The notes beneath the pieces were generated by a model. The model was not told where the DNA came from and did not search any database. It saw nothing but the letters and a program-made list of their open reading frames with translations. Positions 6,803-13,223 of a stretch of 17,900 nucleotides of DNA are shown here, in pieces; the first letter of the stretch is position 1; the number at the start of each line of letters is the position of its first letter. This DNA is from Betaproteobacteria bacterium (GTDB taxonomy: Bacteria; Pseudomonadota; Gammaproteobacteria; Burkholderiales; SG8-39), in the NCBI GenBank assembly GCA_009693345.1, contig SHXL01000037.1:1-17900 (forward strand). Direction: 5' to 3'. Both the position numbers and the translations under genes were made by a program.

Positions 6803-8349
6803 CGCGCGAACTCCCGCTCCTGCAGTGCGCGCCACATCAGTTTTCCCGACGCGGTGCGGGGCAGGGCATCGCTGAATTCAATCAGCCGGGGCGCCTTGTA
6901 GGTCGCCATCTGCGACCGCGACCAGGAAAGTATCTCTTCTCCGCTTATTCTTCCCAAGAATTCCTCCCGTAATACGACCACGACCTTTACCGTCTCCCCC
7001 TTGCGCGCATCGGGAGAGGCAATGATGCAGCACTCCTTGATTGCGGGGTGCTTGTACATCGCGGCTTCGACTTCGACCGGCCAGACCTTCAGTCCGGCAG
7101 CGTTGATCATGCGCTTCAAGCGGTCGGAAATGTAGAAATAACCATCCTCGTCGGTGCGCCCGAGGTCGCCGGTGCGGAAGAATCGCCGCCCACCGACTTC
7201 GCACCAGGCGTCCCGGAAGGCCTTTTCGTTCTTCCAGTAGCCGGTGAACAGCTGCGGGCCCCGAACGACAATTTCTCCCTGCTTGCCAGTTTGCATGATT
7301 TCCAGCGTTTCCGGATCGACAACCAGCGCTTCGGTATCGAAGGCGGGAATGCCGAGGCACTGCTTCTTCGGATTCTGCGGCGGGTTGATGTGCGTCTGCG
7401 AGATGGTCTCGGTCAGGCCGTAGCCCTCGATGTAGCGCACGCCGCTCAGGTCGAACAGTTTTTGCGCGACCGCTTCGGGCATCGCGGCGCCGCCGCCGAA
7501 AATCCATTGCAACGAGCGGATGTCGTGCTCCAGCGCCTTCGGGTCGGAGAGCAGGTCCACCACCATGGTCGGCACGTTGTCCCAGTGCGTGCAGCGGTAG
7601 CGCTCGACGAGGCGCGCCGCTTGCAGCGGATCCCAGCGCCGCTGGATCACCATCGTGGCGCCGGCGTAGATCGCGGAGAGGAAACTGTGGACCAGGCCGG
7701 TGACGTGGAAGAGCGGCGCCGTCGCCAGCGCCACGGTATGCCCGTCGATGTGCTTCCAGGCGCAGGCACCCGCCACGTTGTGCAGCACGGTGGCGTGCGT
7801 GTGCATGCATCCCCTGGGCCTGCCGGTGCTGCCGGAGGTGTAGGGCAGCATGCAGAGATCTTCGGGTTTCGATTCGCTTGCTTTCAGTTGAAAGGAATTT
7901 TTCGGGATCCGGGAGGGAAGAACCACATGATCCAGGGGCAAACCCGCAAACCCTGAAAACAAATCGTCTTCGGTGATCGCAACCCGGGCATCGCTGTCCG
8001 CGATGTAGTGCCGCAACTCCTCGGTCAGGTTCATCGGGCTCACCGGCACCACGACGGCATCGGCGCGCAGGATCGCGAAGCAGGCGATGACGAAATCGTG
8101 CCCGTTCTGCATGTCGAGCAGCACGCGGTCGCCGCGCTTCACCCCACAGCTGTGTTGCAGATGGCCTGCAAGGTTCTCGATCCTGTCTAGAAGGTCTTTA
8201 TAGGTAAGAGCAATACCCTCATGAATCGCCGCCGGCTTGTCCGGGAACCTGCTTGCGGAAGCGTAAAACATTTCCTGCAGCGTGATGCGCGGCGCCCGCA
8301 GGGAGCGCGGCATGTCAGGCGGCCAGTGGCGGAAGTGGCGGGGCTCCAT
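6799..8349 (-). CDS. AMP-forming acyl-CoA ligase (FadD-like)
   Basis: A 516-residue ANL-superfamily ligase counted from the ATG at 8349; a GTG two codons upstream (8355) is also possible. Motifs in order: P-loop TSGSTGRPRG at residues 171-180, YGLTET at 310-315, FFRTGDLG at 390-397, SDRLKRMINAAGLKVWP near 408-424, and TASGKLMWR with catalytic Lys503. The P-loop has Arg179 where Lys is usual (PKG). It activates a carboxylic acid to its CoA thioester; the NAAGLKVWP hinge resembles medium/long-chain fatty-acid ligases, but specificity is not settled. The stop overlaps the phosphatase ATG as ATGA. It is transcribed away from the ABM-fold gene at 8395 with only about 45 bases between, so the two probably share a promoter region. 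AT-rich codon patches lie near 6930-6985, 7860-7990 and 8190-8225. Confidence 0.93.
   Translation of the reverse strand: MEPRHFRHWPPDMPRSLRAPRITLQEMFYASASRFPDKPAAIHEGIALTYKDLLDRIENLAGHLQHSCGVKRGDRVLLDMQNGHDFVIACFAILRADAVVVPVSPMNLTEELRHYIADSDARVAITEDDLFSGFAGLPLDHVVLPSRIPKNSFQLKASESKPEDLCMLPYTSGSTGRPRGCMHTHATVLHNVAGACAWKHIDGHTVALATAPLFHVTGLVHSFLSAIYAGATMVIQRRWDPLQAARLVERYRCTHWDNVPTMVVDLLSDPKALEHDIRSLQWIFGGGAAMPEAVAQKLFDLSGVRYIEGYGLTETISQTHINPPQNPKKQCLGIPAFDTEALVVDPETLEIMQTGKQGEIVVRGPQLFTGYWKNEKAFRDAWCEVGGRRFFRTGDLGRTDEDGYFYISDRLKRMINAAGLKVWPVEVEAAMYKHPAIKECCIIASPDARKGETVKVVVVLREEFLGRISGEEILSWSRSQMATYKAPRLIEFSDALPRTASGKLMWRALQEREFAR
6811..6815 (-). promoter_or_regulatory. Ribosome binding site for the phosphatase gene
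   Basis: On the minus strand GGGAG lies eight bases before the ATG at 6802, inside the 3' end of the ligase gene. It supports 6802 as the original start and therefore the reading of the TAG at 6764-6766 as a lesion within the gene. Confidence 0.55.
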
Positions 8350-8357
8350 GGGCACGA

Positions 8358-8366
8358 AGTATAGTA
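8358..8366. promoter_or_regulatory. Possible overlapping -10 elements of a divergent promoter
   Basis: AGTATAGTA contains TATAGT on the plus strand (8360-8365) and TATACT on the minus strand (8363-8358), each one base from the sigma-70 -10 consensus, in the only gap between divergent genes. No convincing -35 box is seen at 16-18 bases on either side. If the minus-strand element is real, transcription would begin within a base or two of the ligase ATG at 8349, giving an almost leaderless message. Confidence 0.3.
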
Positions 8367-8394
8367 GGCGATACCGCGTAACCTGCGAACCACC

Positions 8395-8739
8395 ATGATC
8401 GCCGTCATCTTCGAATTCACCCCCGCCGCGGGCCGTTTCCCGGACTACATGGAACTGGTCGGCCAGCTCAAACCCGAGCTGGACAAGGCCGAGGGCTTCC
8501 TGTCGTTAGAAAGATTCGAGAGCATCAGCACGCCGGGCAAGTTCGTGTCGCTGCAATTCTGGCGCGACGAGGAGAGCGTCGCGAAGTGGCGCAACGTGCA
8601 GAAGCACCGCGAAGCGCAGAAGCAGGGCCGCGGCGGCATCTTCGCTTCCTATCGGCTGCGCATCGCCGGCGTGATCCGCAACTACACCATGGACGATCGG
8701 GCCGAAGCGCCCTCCGACAGCGTCGCCGTCCACGGCTGA
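8395..8739 (+). CDS. Antibiotic-biosynthesis-monooxygenase (ABM) fold protein
   Basis: A 114-residue protein with the dimeric alpha+beta barrel ABM layout: a first strand IAVIFEFTP, a helix with FPDYMELVGQLKPELDKAEGFLSLERF, then the characteristic VSLQFWRDEESVAKWRNVQKHREAQKQGR segment (positions 48-77) and a final strand YRLRIAGVIRNYT. Members include cofactor-free quinone-forming monooxygenases, haem-degrading enzymes and many stress-linked proteins without known reaction; the Trp and His in WRNVQKHREAQ are typical of the HmoA/YgiN-like group. No haem or substrate assignment is possible from sequence. The gene starts about 45 bases from the divergent ligase and is followed after five bases by the next reading frame, so it leads a three-gene operon. 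The last ~15 residues (DDRAEAPSDSVAVHG) are probably disordered. Confidence 0.85.
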   Translation: MIAVIFEFTPAAGRFPDYMELVGQLKPELDKAEGFLSLERFESISTPGKFVSLQFWRDEESVAKWRNVQKHREAQKQGRGGIFASYRLRIAGVIRNYTMDDRAEAPSDSVAVHG

Positions 8740-8744
8740 CCGGT

Positions 8745-9176
8745 TTGGAACATACATTCCTCCTCAAAGAAGGACTCTGGCGCTCGGACGGGGAATTCTT
8801 CGACGGCGCAGGCACCCGCACCGCGGTGGAGGGCGAGCCGCACATCCGCCATTACCCGGACAAGTGGATCTACGAGGGGGTCTTGAGGACCAAGACTTCT
8901 TCGCCCCATGAGTCAAGAAATCTCTATGAAATTCAACCATTCGTGCCTGGTAATTTCGCCACGACTTGGAGCTCGAAGAGCGCGTCTTTCGGCACTCTGC
9001 ATGGCCGCTTCATGGTCGTCGGCGATGCGCTCTTGTCTGCCTACGAGTCGGCTACCGGCCGCTACCGCGGTCAGGACACGCTCCTGCAGCGGGAGGAGAA
9101 GCGCTACAGCGCGCGCGGCGCGCTGTTCGACGGCGGCAAGATCCTGGCGACCTGGAGAATCGAGTTGGTCGCATGA
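8745..9176 (+). CDS. Unknown small protein, possible lipocalin-like beta-barrel
   Basis: A 143-residue protein I cannot name. It starts LLKEGLWRSDGEFFDGAG and continues as a series of short, alternating strands (KWIYEGVLRTKTSS, SRNLYEIQPF, NFATTWSSKSASFGTLHGRFMVVGDALLSAY, KRYSARGALFDGGKILATWRIELV) with Trp near the N-terminus (residue 12) and a C-terminal Trp-Arg-x-Glu-Leu strand. This pattern, with the length, resembles lipocalin or fatty-acid-binding-protein barrels (DUF3598-like), but that is an inference from appearance. The frame has no ATG or GTG near its beginning; TTG at 8745, five bases after the ABM stop, is the best start and no clear ribosome site is seen, so coupling to the upstream gene is likely. 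Its stop overlaps the thioesterase ATG (ATGA, 9173-9176). The segment 8880-8990 is AT-rich compared with its flanks. Confidence 0.68.
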   Translation: MEHTFLLKEGLWRSDGEFFDGAGTRTAVEGEPHIRHYPDKWIYEGVLRTKTSSPHESRNLYEIQPFVPGNFATTWSSKSASFGTLHGRFMVVGDALLSAYESATGRYRGQDTLLQREEKRYSARGALFDGGKILATWRIELVA

Positions 9177-9989
9177 CTGGCGCAACGGCGACGCTCCCCG
9201 CCAGCGCCTATGTCCCCACCGGCGAGTGCACCTGGCGCTCGAGCGAGCTGACGCGCGGACCATGGCACCCTGAGCACCAGCACGCGGGGCCGCCGATCGC
9301 GCTCGTCGCGCGGCAGATCGAGCGTGCCGCGGCGCCGCTCGGCCTCTCGCACATGGCGCGGCTCACCGCCAACCTGCTGCGCCCCATCCCGATCGCGGAA
9401 CTCTCGGTCGCGGTGCAGACGGATTACGCGAGCCGCAACGCCGCGCATTTCTCCGCCGCGCTTTCGTCGGGCGGCAAGCCGGTGGCGCTCTTTACCGCGC
9501 TCGTGCAGCGCGAGGCGGATCTCGCGATGCCCGAAGGCCTGCCCGGGCACCCGCTGCCGCGCGCGCCGCGGCCGCCGGAGTCGTCGCCCGTCGCCGAGTT
9601 TCCGTTCGGATCCAAATTCACGGGCTATCCGGACCTGGTGGAATGCCGGGTCGCCGAAGGCGGGTTCTTCCGCGGCCCCTGCGCCATCTGGTTCCGACTG
9701 CGGCGGCCGCTGATCGAGGGCGAGGCGCCGAGCCCGATCGAGCGGGTCGCCGTCGCCGCCGATTCCGGCAACGGCATCAGTTCGATCCTCGACTTCAAGC
9801 GCTACCTGTTCGTGAATTCGGACCTCAGCATCAACCTGCTGCGCCGTCCCGAAGGCAGAATGGATCTGCATCGAAGCGCGCACGCTGGTGGGTCCGTCTT
9901 CGGGCGGCATTGCCGAAGCACGGATTTACGACGCGACGGGACTCGTCGGGCGTTCCATCCAGAGCCTCGCGCTGCGCTTGCGCGAATAG
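9173..9989 (+). pseudogene. TesB-like acyl-CoA thioesterase with a +1 frameshift near the C-terminus
   Basis: The first 228 residues read as a double-hotdog acyl-CoA thioesterase (TesB-like/4HBT_3): HAGPPIALVARQIE (37-50), RLTANLLRPIPI (63-74), VAAADSGNGISSILDF (193-208) and the RYLFVNSDLSINLLRRPEG segment (210-228). Family members then continue Glu-Trp-Ile ... ArgThr ... Gly-Gly-Ile-Ala-Glu ... TyrAsp ... GlyArgSer-x-Gln. Here that continuation is found one frame over: removing the A at 9857 restores WICIEARTLVG, GGIAEARIYDATGLVGRSI and QSLALRLRE before TAG at 9987-9989, a 271-residue protein. As read, the frame instead runs to 9994 with 46 unrelated residues and loses the Thr and Gln that align with TesB's catalytic residues, keeping only Asp197. 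The ATG overlaps the upstream stop (ATGA). Either an inactivated gene or a one-base sequencing error. Confidence 0.85.
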
Positions 9990-10041
9990 AGTGACAAGTT
10001 AGAATCAGACCATCCTCGCTGCCATCACCGCCCAGATCAAT

Positions 10042-11010
10042 ATGTGCAACTTTCGCTGTGCCCTAGCCGCGTTTTTCGCTGTCCTTGTGATCATACCTTC
10101 GCCAGCGCTGGCGCAGAAATTCCCCGACCGGCCGATAAAGTTCGTCGTGCCGTTTCCGCCGGGCGGGGGCAACGACATTCTTGCGCGCGCGACGCACCAG
10201 AAACTGGGCGATCTGCTGGGCCAGCCGGTAGTGATCGACAACAAGCCCGGCGCCGGCGGCAATATCGGCACCGAGTTCGTCGCCAAGTCGGCCGCCGACG
10301 GCTACACCATTCTGATCGCATCGAACCAGGTCACCATTAACCCCGCGCTCGGCCAGAAGCTGCCGTTCGACATCGAGAAGGATTTCGCGCCTGTGGCGCT
10401 GATCGCCACCGTGCCGATGCTGCTCGCGGTGCATCCGGCGGTGAAGGCGGCGAACCTTGCCGAATTCATCGCAGAAGCGAAGGCGAACCCGGCGAAATTC
10501 AACCATTCCACGCCGGGTACCGGCACGCCGCAGCATCTGGCATTCGAAGTTCTGAATTACATGGCCGGGATGCGGGTGACGCACGTGCCCTACAAGGGCA
10601 CCGGACCTGCGATCGCGGACCTGCTCGGCGGCCAGGTACAAGCAGCATTCGCGACGCTAGCCTCGATCGAGCAGCACGTGAAGGCGGGCAAGGTACGTGC
10701 GCTGGCGGTTGCCACACCGAAGCGTTCGCAGGCGGTCCCCACGGTCCCAAGCGTGGCCGAAATCCTGCCGGGCTATGACGTCGCGCTGTGGTATTCAATC
10801 CTGGCCCCTGCCGGTACGCCACCGGACATCGTTGCGCGCCTGAGCGTGGAACTTGGCAGGGTGATCGCGCTGCCCGAAATTCGCGACCGTCTTGTGGCGC
10901 AGGGCTTCGAGCCGGGCCACGCCGGCCCCGCGGAACTCGGCGACACCATCCGGCGCGATCTTGCCAAGTGGCAGAAATTTATCCGCGATACCGGTCTGAA
11001 AGTGGACTGA
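10042..11010 (+). CDS. Bug/TctC-family periplasmic receptor (second of three)
   Basis: A 322-residue receptor with a clear signal peptide (hydrophobic residues 7-19, cleavage after SPALA at residue 24) followed by QKFPDRPIKFVVPFPPGG, NDILARA, IDNKPGAGGNIGTE and the AADGYTIL segment, all diagnostic of the Bug family. The carboxy half has the usual MRVTHVPYKGTGPAIADLLGGQ block. It opens the block 10042-13979 and the CoA-transferase begins 3 bases after its stop, so receptor and enzyme are almost certainly co-expressed, implying that the receptor binds the free acid that the transferase activates. No good Shine-Dalgarno sequence precedes the ATG. TAGAAT at 10000-10005 is a possible -10 box, but the matching TTGCGC at 9978-9983 is weak. 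Ligand unknown. Confidence 0.92.
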   Translation: MCNFRCALAAFFAVLVIIPSPALAQKFPDRPIKFVVPFPPGGGNDILARATHQKLGDLLGQPVVIDNKPGAGGNIGTEFVAKSAADGYTILIASNQVTINPALGQKLPFDIEKDFAPVALIATVPMLLAVHPAVKAANLAEFIAEAKANPAKFNHSTPGTGTPQHLAFEVLNYMAGMRVTHVPYKGTGPAIADLLGGQVQAAFATLASIEQHVKAGKVRALAVATPKRSQAVPTVPSVAEILPGYDVALWYSILAPAGTPPDIVARLSVELGRVIALPEIRDRLVAQGFEPGHAGPAELGDTIRRDLAKWQKFIRDTGLKVD

Positions 11011-11013
11011 GGC

Positions 11014-12219
11014 ATGCTCGGCACCGCCTTCAGCGGCGTGCGGGTGCTCGACTTCTCTCAGATCGGCGCGGGGCCCCTGTGCGGCATGCTGATGGGCGAC
11101 ATGGGCGCAGACGTGATCAAGCTCGAGGCGCTCAGCGGCGACCTTGGCCGTCGGCTCGGCCCGCCCTGGCTCAGCGGCGAGAGCGTGATCGCGATGAGTT
11201 TCAACCGCAACAAGCGCGGCCTCGCCATCGACTTGAAAAAACCCGAGGCGCTGGTGGCGGTACGCGGCATGGCCGCGCGCGCTGACGTCCTGATCGAAAG
11301 CTTTCGCCCCGGTGTCATGGAGCGCCTCGGCCTGGGCTACGCCGCACTCGCGGCGCTCCGCCCTACCCTGGTCTACTGTTCGGTATCCGCATACGGCCAG
11401 GCGAGTCCGTGGCGCGACCGCGCCGGCGTTGATGGCATCGTGCAGGCGATTTCGGGCCTGATGAGCAACATCGGCATCGAAGGCGCGCCGCCGTGCAAGG
11501 TGCAGGTGCCGGCGGTGGACATGGCCACCGGATTCCTCGCGGCACTCGCCGTATCCGCGGCGCTGCGCACTGCCGAGCGCGGCGGACACGGCGAGCACCT
11601 GGATGTCAGCATGTACAACGCTTCGATGCTGCTGCAGTTGCCGGCGCTTGCAACCTATTTTGCTTCCGGCGAGAAACCGGCGCGCATCGGCAGCGCGGCC
11701 CCCTATGCGGCGCCGAACGAGGCCGTGCCGACCAAGGATGGCTGGATCATGCTCGCGGCCTACCAGGAGGACCGCTGGAAGGCGCTATGCGAACTGATCG
11801 GCCAGCCCGGGCTGGCAGCCGACCCCGCGTTCGCCAATATCGCTGCACGGGTGAAAAATCGCGCCCGGCTGGTCGAAATACTGTCCGCGGCATTGCGCAG
11901 CAGGACTACGCGCGAGTGGCTGCCCTTGCTCGAAGAGCGGGACATCCTGTGCGCGCCGATAGCCGACTACGACGAGGTGACCTCGACGGACCAGTTCGCG
12001 GCGAGCGGTGTCGCCGTCGAGTTCGATCATCCGCTCGCGGGCAGGGTGAGGCTGCCGGGATTCGCGATCGGCGATCCGGACGCGCAATCGCGCCAGTATC
12101 GCCCGCCACCCGTTCTTGGACAGCATTCAGTCGAGGTGCTCGGCGAATACGGCGTGCCGCGCGACGCCATCGACCGGTTGGTCGCCGACGGCGCCGTAAT
12201 GCAGAGACAACTGGCATAG
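11014..12219 (+). CDS. CaiB/BaiF family (class III) CoA-transferase
   Basis: A 401-residue class III CoA-transferase of full length. The N-terminal FSGVRVLDFSQIGAGPLCGM and DMGADVIKLE blocks, NRNKRGLAIDLK (64-75), DVLIESFRPGVMERLGLGY (91-109), CSVSAYGQASPWRDRAGVD (122-140) and the catalytic segment PAVDMATGF with Asp169 are all in place; Asp169 has the same number as the active-site Asp of formyl-CoA:oxalate CoA-transferase. The enzyme transfers CoA from a donor thioester to a carboxylic acid through a mixed anhydride on that Asp. It follows the receptor by 3 bases and is followed after 8 bases by an AcuI-like reductase and then a crotonase. The operon order suggests activation of a short unsaturated or 3-hydroxy acid. 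The C-terminal tail (DGAVMQRQLA) differs from the more usual Ile-Ala-Ala-Leu tail. Confidence 0.94.
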   Translation: MLGTAFSGVRVLDFSQIGAGPLCGMLMGDMGADVIKLEALSGDLGRRLGPPWLSGESVIAMSFNRNKRGLAIDLKKPEALVAVRGMAARADVLIESFRPGVMERLGLGYAALAALRPTLVYCSVSAYGQASPWRDRAGVDGIVQAISGLMSNIGIEGAPPCKVQVPAVDMATGFLAALAVSAALRTAERGGHGEHLDVSMYNASMLLQLPALATYFASGEKPARIGSAAPYAAPNEAVPTKDGWIMLAAYQEDRWKALCELIGQPGLAADPAFANIAARVKNRARLVEILSAALRSRTTREWLPLLEERDILCAPIADYDEVTSTDQFAASGVAVEFDHPLAGRVRLPGFAIGDPDAQSRQYRPPPVLGQHSVEVLGEYGVPRDAIDRLVADGAVMQRQLA

Positions 12220-12227
12220 CGGCAGGC

Positions 12228-13211
12228 ATGAAATCGTTCAAAGTCATCCGCCTGCACAGCGAAGACGGGCACCGCGTCAGCCGGGTCGAGGAAACGTGCC
12301 TGGACGACCTCGACCCCGGCGATGTCGTGATCCGCTCTCAGTTCGCCGCGGTCAACTACAAGGACGCGCGCGCGGTCACTGGCGCAGGCAACGTGGTAAA
12401 GCGCTTCCCGTGCATCCCGGGCGTAGAGGTGAGCGGCATTGTCGCTGCGTCGAAAAGTTCGAAGTTCCGCGAGGGTGATGTGGTCACGGTGCAGGGCGGA
12501 CCCGAGTTCGGCATCCGTCACGACGGCGCATATGCGCAATACGTGCGCGTTCCGGCCGAGTGGGTGCACCCGGTCGGCGGTGGCTTCGACAGCTTTAGCG
12601 TAGTCGCACTCGGCCTCGCCGCCTACACCGCGGCGGTCGCGGTCGAGGAACTCATCGCCCACGGCCTGACCCCCGACAAGGGCAAGGTCGCCGTCACCGG
12701 TGCGACGGGCGGCTGCGGGAGCTTCGTCATCGACATGCTCGCGGGCCTGGGCTTTCACGTCGTGGCGGTGAGCGGCAAGCCCGAGGCGGCGGACTACCTG
12801 CGCGAACTGGGCGCGAAGGACGTCATCGGGCGCGACGCGATCGCGCCGGGAGCAAAGCCCCTGGAAACGCAACTCTGGGCGGGCGCCATCGATGCCGTCG
12901 GCGGCAAGCCGCTCGACGATCTGCTGCGCACAATGAAAAAGCGTGGCGTCGTCTGCGCCTACGGCAATGCCGCCGGAGAAACCTTTACCACCTCGATCTA
13001 TCCCTTCATCCTGCGCAGCGTGCAGCTGGTCGGCGTCAATGCCAATCATCCTGTCGGCCTGCGCGGTGGCGCCTGGCAGCGGCTCGCCGGCGATCTGCGA
13101 CCCCGAAACCTCGACCGCATCGTCAACAGGGTGCCCTTTGCCGGGCTCCCCGCCTACTGCGAGCGCGTGATCGCAGGCGGTATCCGCGGCCGCGGCATAG
13201 TGCAATTCTGA
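12228..13211 (+). CDS. acuI: AcuI/YhdH-type NADPH-dependent acrylyl-CoA reductase
   Basis: A 327-residue medium-chain dehydrogenase/reductase without zinc ligands. It matches the YhdH/AcuI subgroup rather than general quinone reductases: AAVNYKDARAVTGAGNVV (40-57), RFPCIPGVEVSGIV (59-72), the nucleotide loop VTGATGGCGS (156-165), VVAVSGKPE (178-186, Ser-Gly-Lys for the NADPH phosphate), WAGAIDAVGGK (217-227) and YPFILRSVQLVGV near the C-terminus. AcuI reduces acryloyl-CoA to propionyl-CoA with NADPH and is needed for acrylate, DMSP or 3-hydroxypropionate use in bacteria that carry it. The same frame is open back to 11493, but that extension is the CoA-transferase gene read out of frame; ATG at 12228 sits 8 bases after the transferase stop with GGCAGG just before it and starts at the family's normal position. 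Symbol given by subgroup similarity, not proof of substrate. Confidence 0.85.
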   Translation: MKSFKVIRLHSEDGHRVSRVEETCLDDLDPGDVVIRSQFAAVNYKDARAVTGAGNVVKRFPCIPGVEVSGIVAASKSSKFREGDVVTVQGGPEFGIRHDGAYAQYVRVPAEWVHPVGGGFDSFSVVALGLAAYTAAVAVEELIAHGLTPDKGKVAVTGATGGCGSFVIDMLAGLGFHVVAVSGKPEAADYLRELGAKDVIGRDAIAPGAKPLETQLWAGAIDAVGGKPLDDLLRTMKKRGVVCAYGNAAGETFTTSIYPFILRSVQLVGVNANHPVGLRGGAWQRLAGDLRPRNLDRIVNRVPFAGLPAYCERVIAGGIRGRGIVQF

Positions 13212-13223
13212 GGAGACCGCGAG

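Noticed and set aside
6293..6901. A 202-codon plus-strand open frame across the phosphatase gene
   Set aside because: Antisense to the PP2C motifs and to the ligase end, with shadow composition; no ribosome site or recognisable domain.
9992..9994. TGA at 9992-9994 as the true end of the thioesterase
   Set aside because: The 46 residues before it match no thioesterase, whereas the adjacent frame gives the family C-terminus ending at 9989.
11493..12227. N-terminal extension of the AcuI-like protein by 245 residues
   Set aside because: It is out-of-frame reading of the CoA-transferase gene; the family starts at the ATG at 12228.
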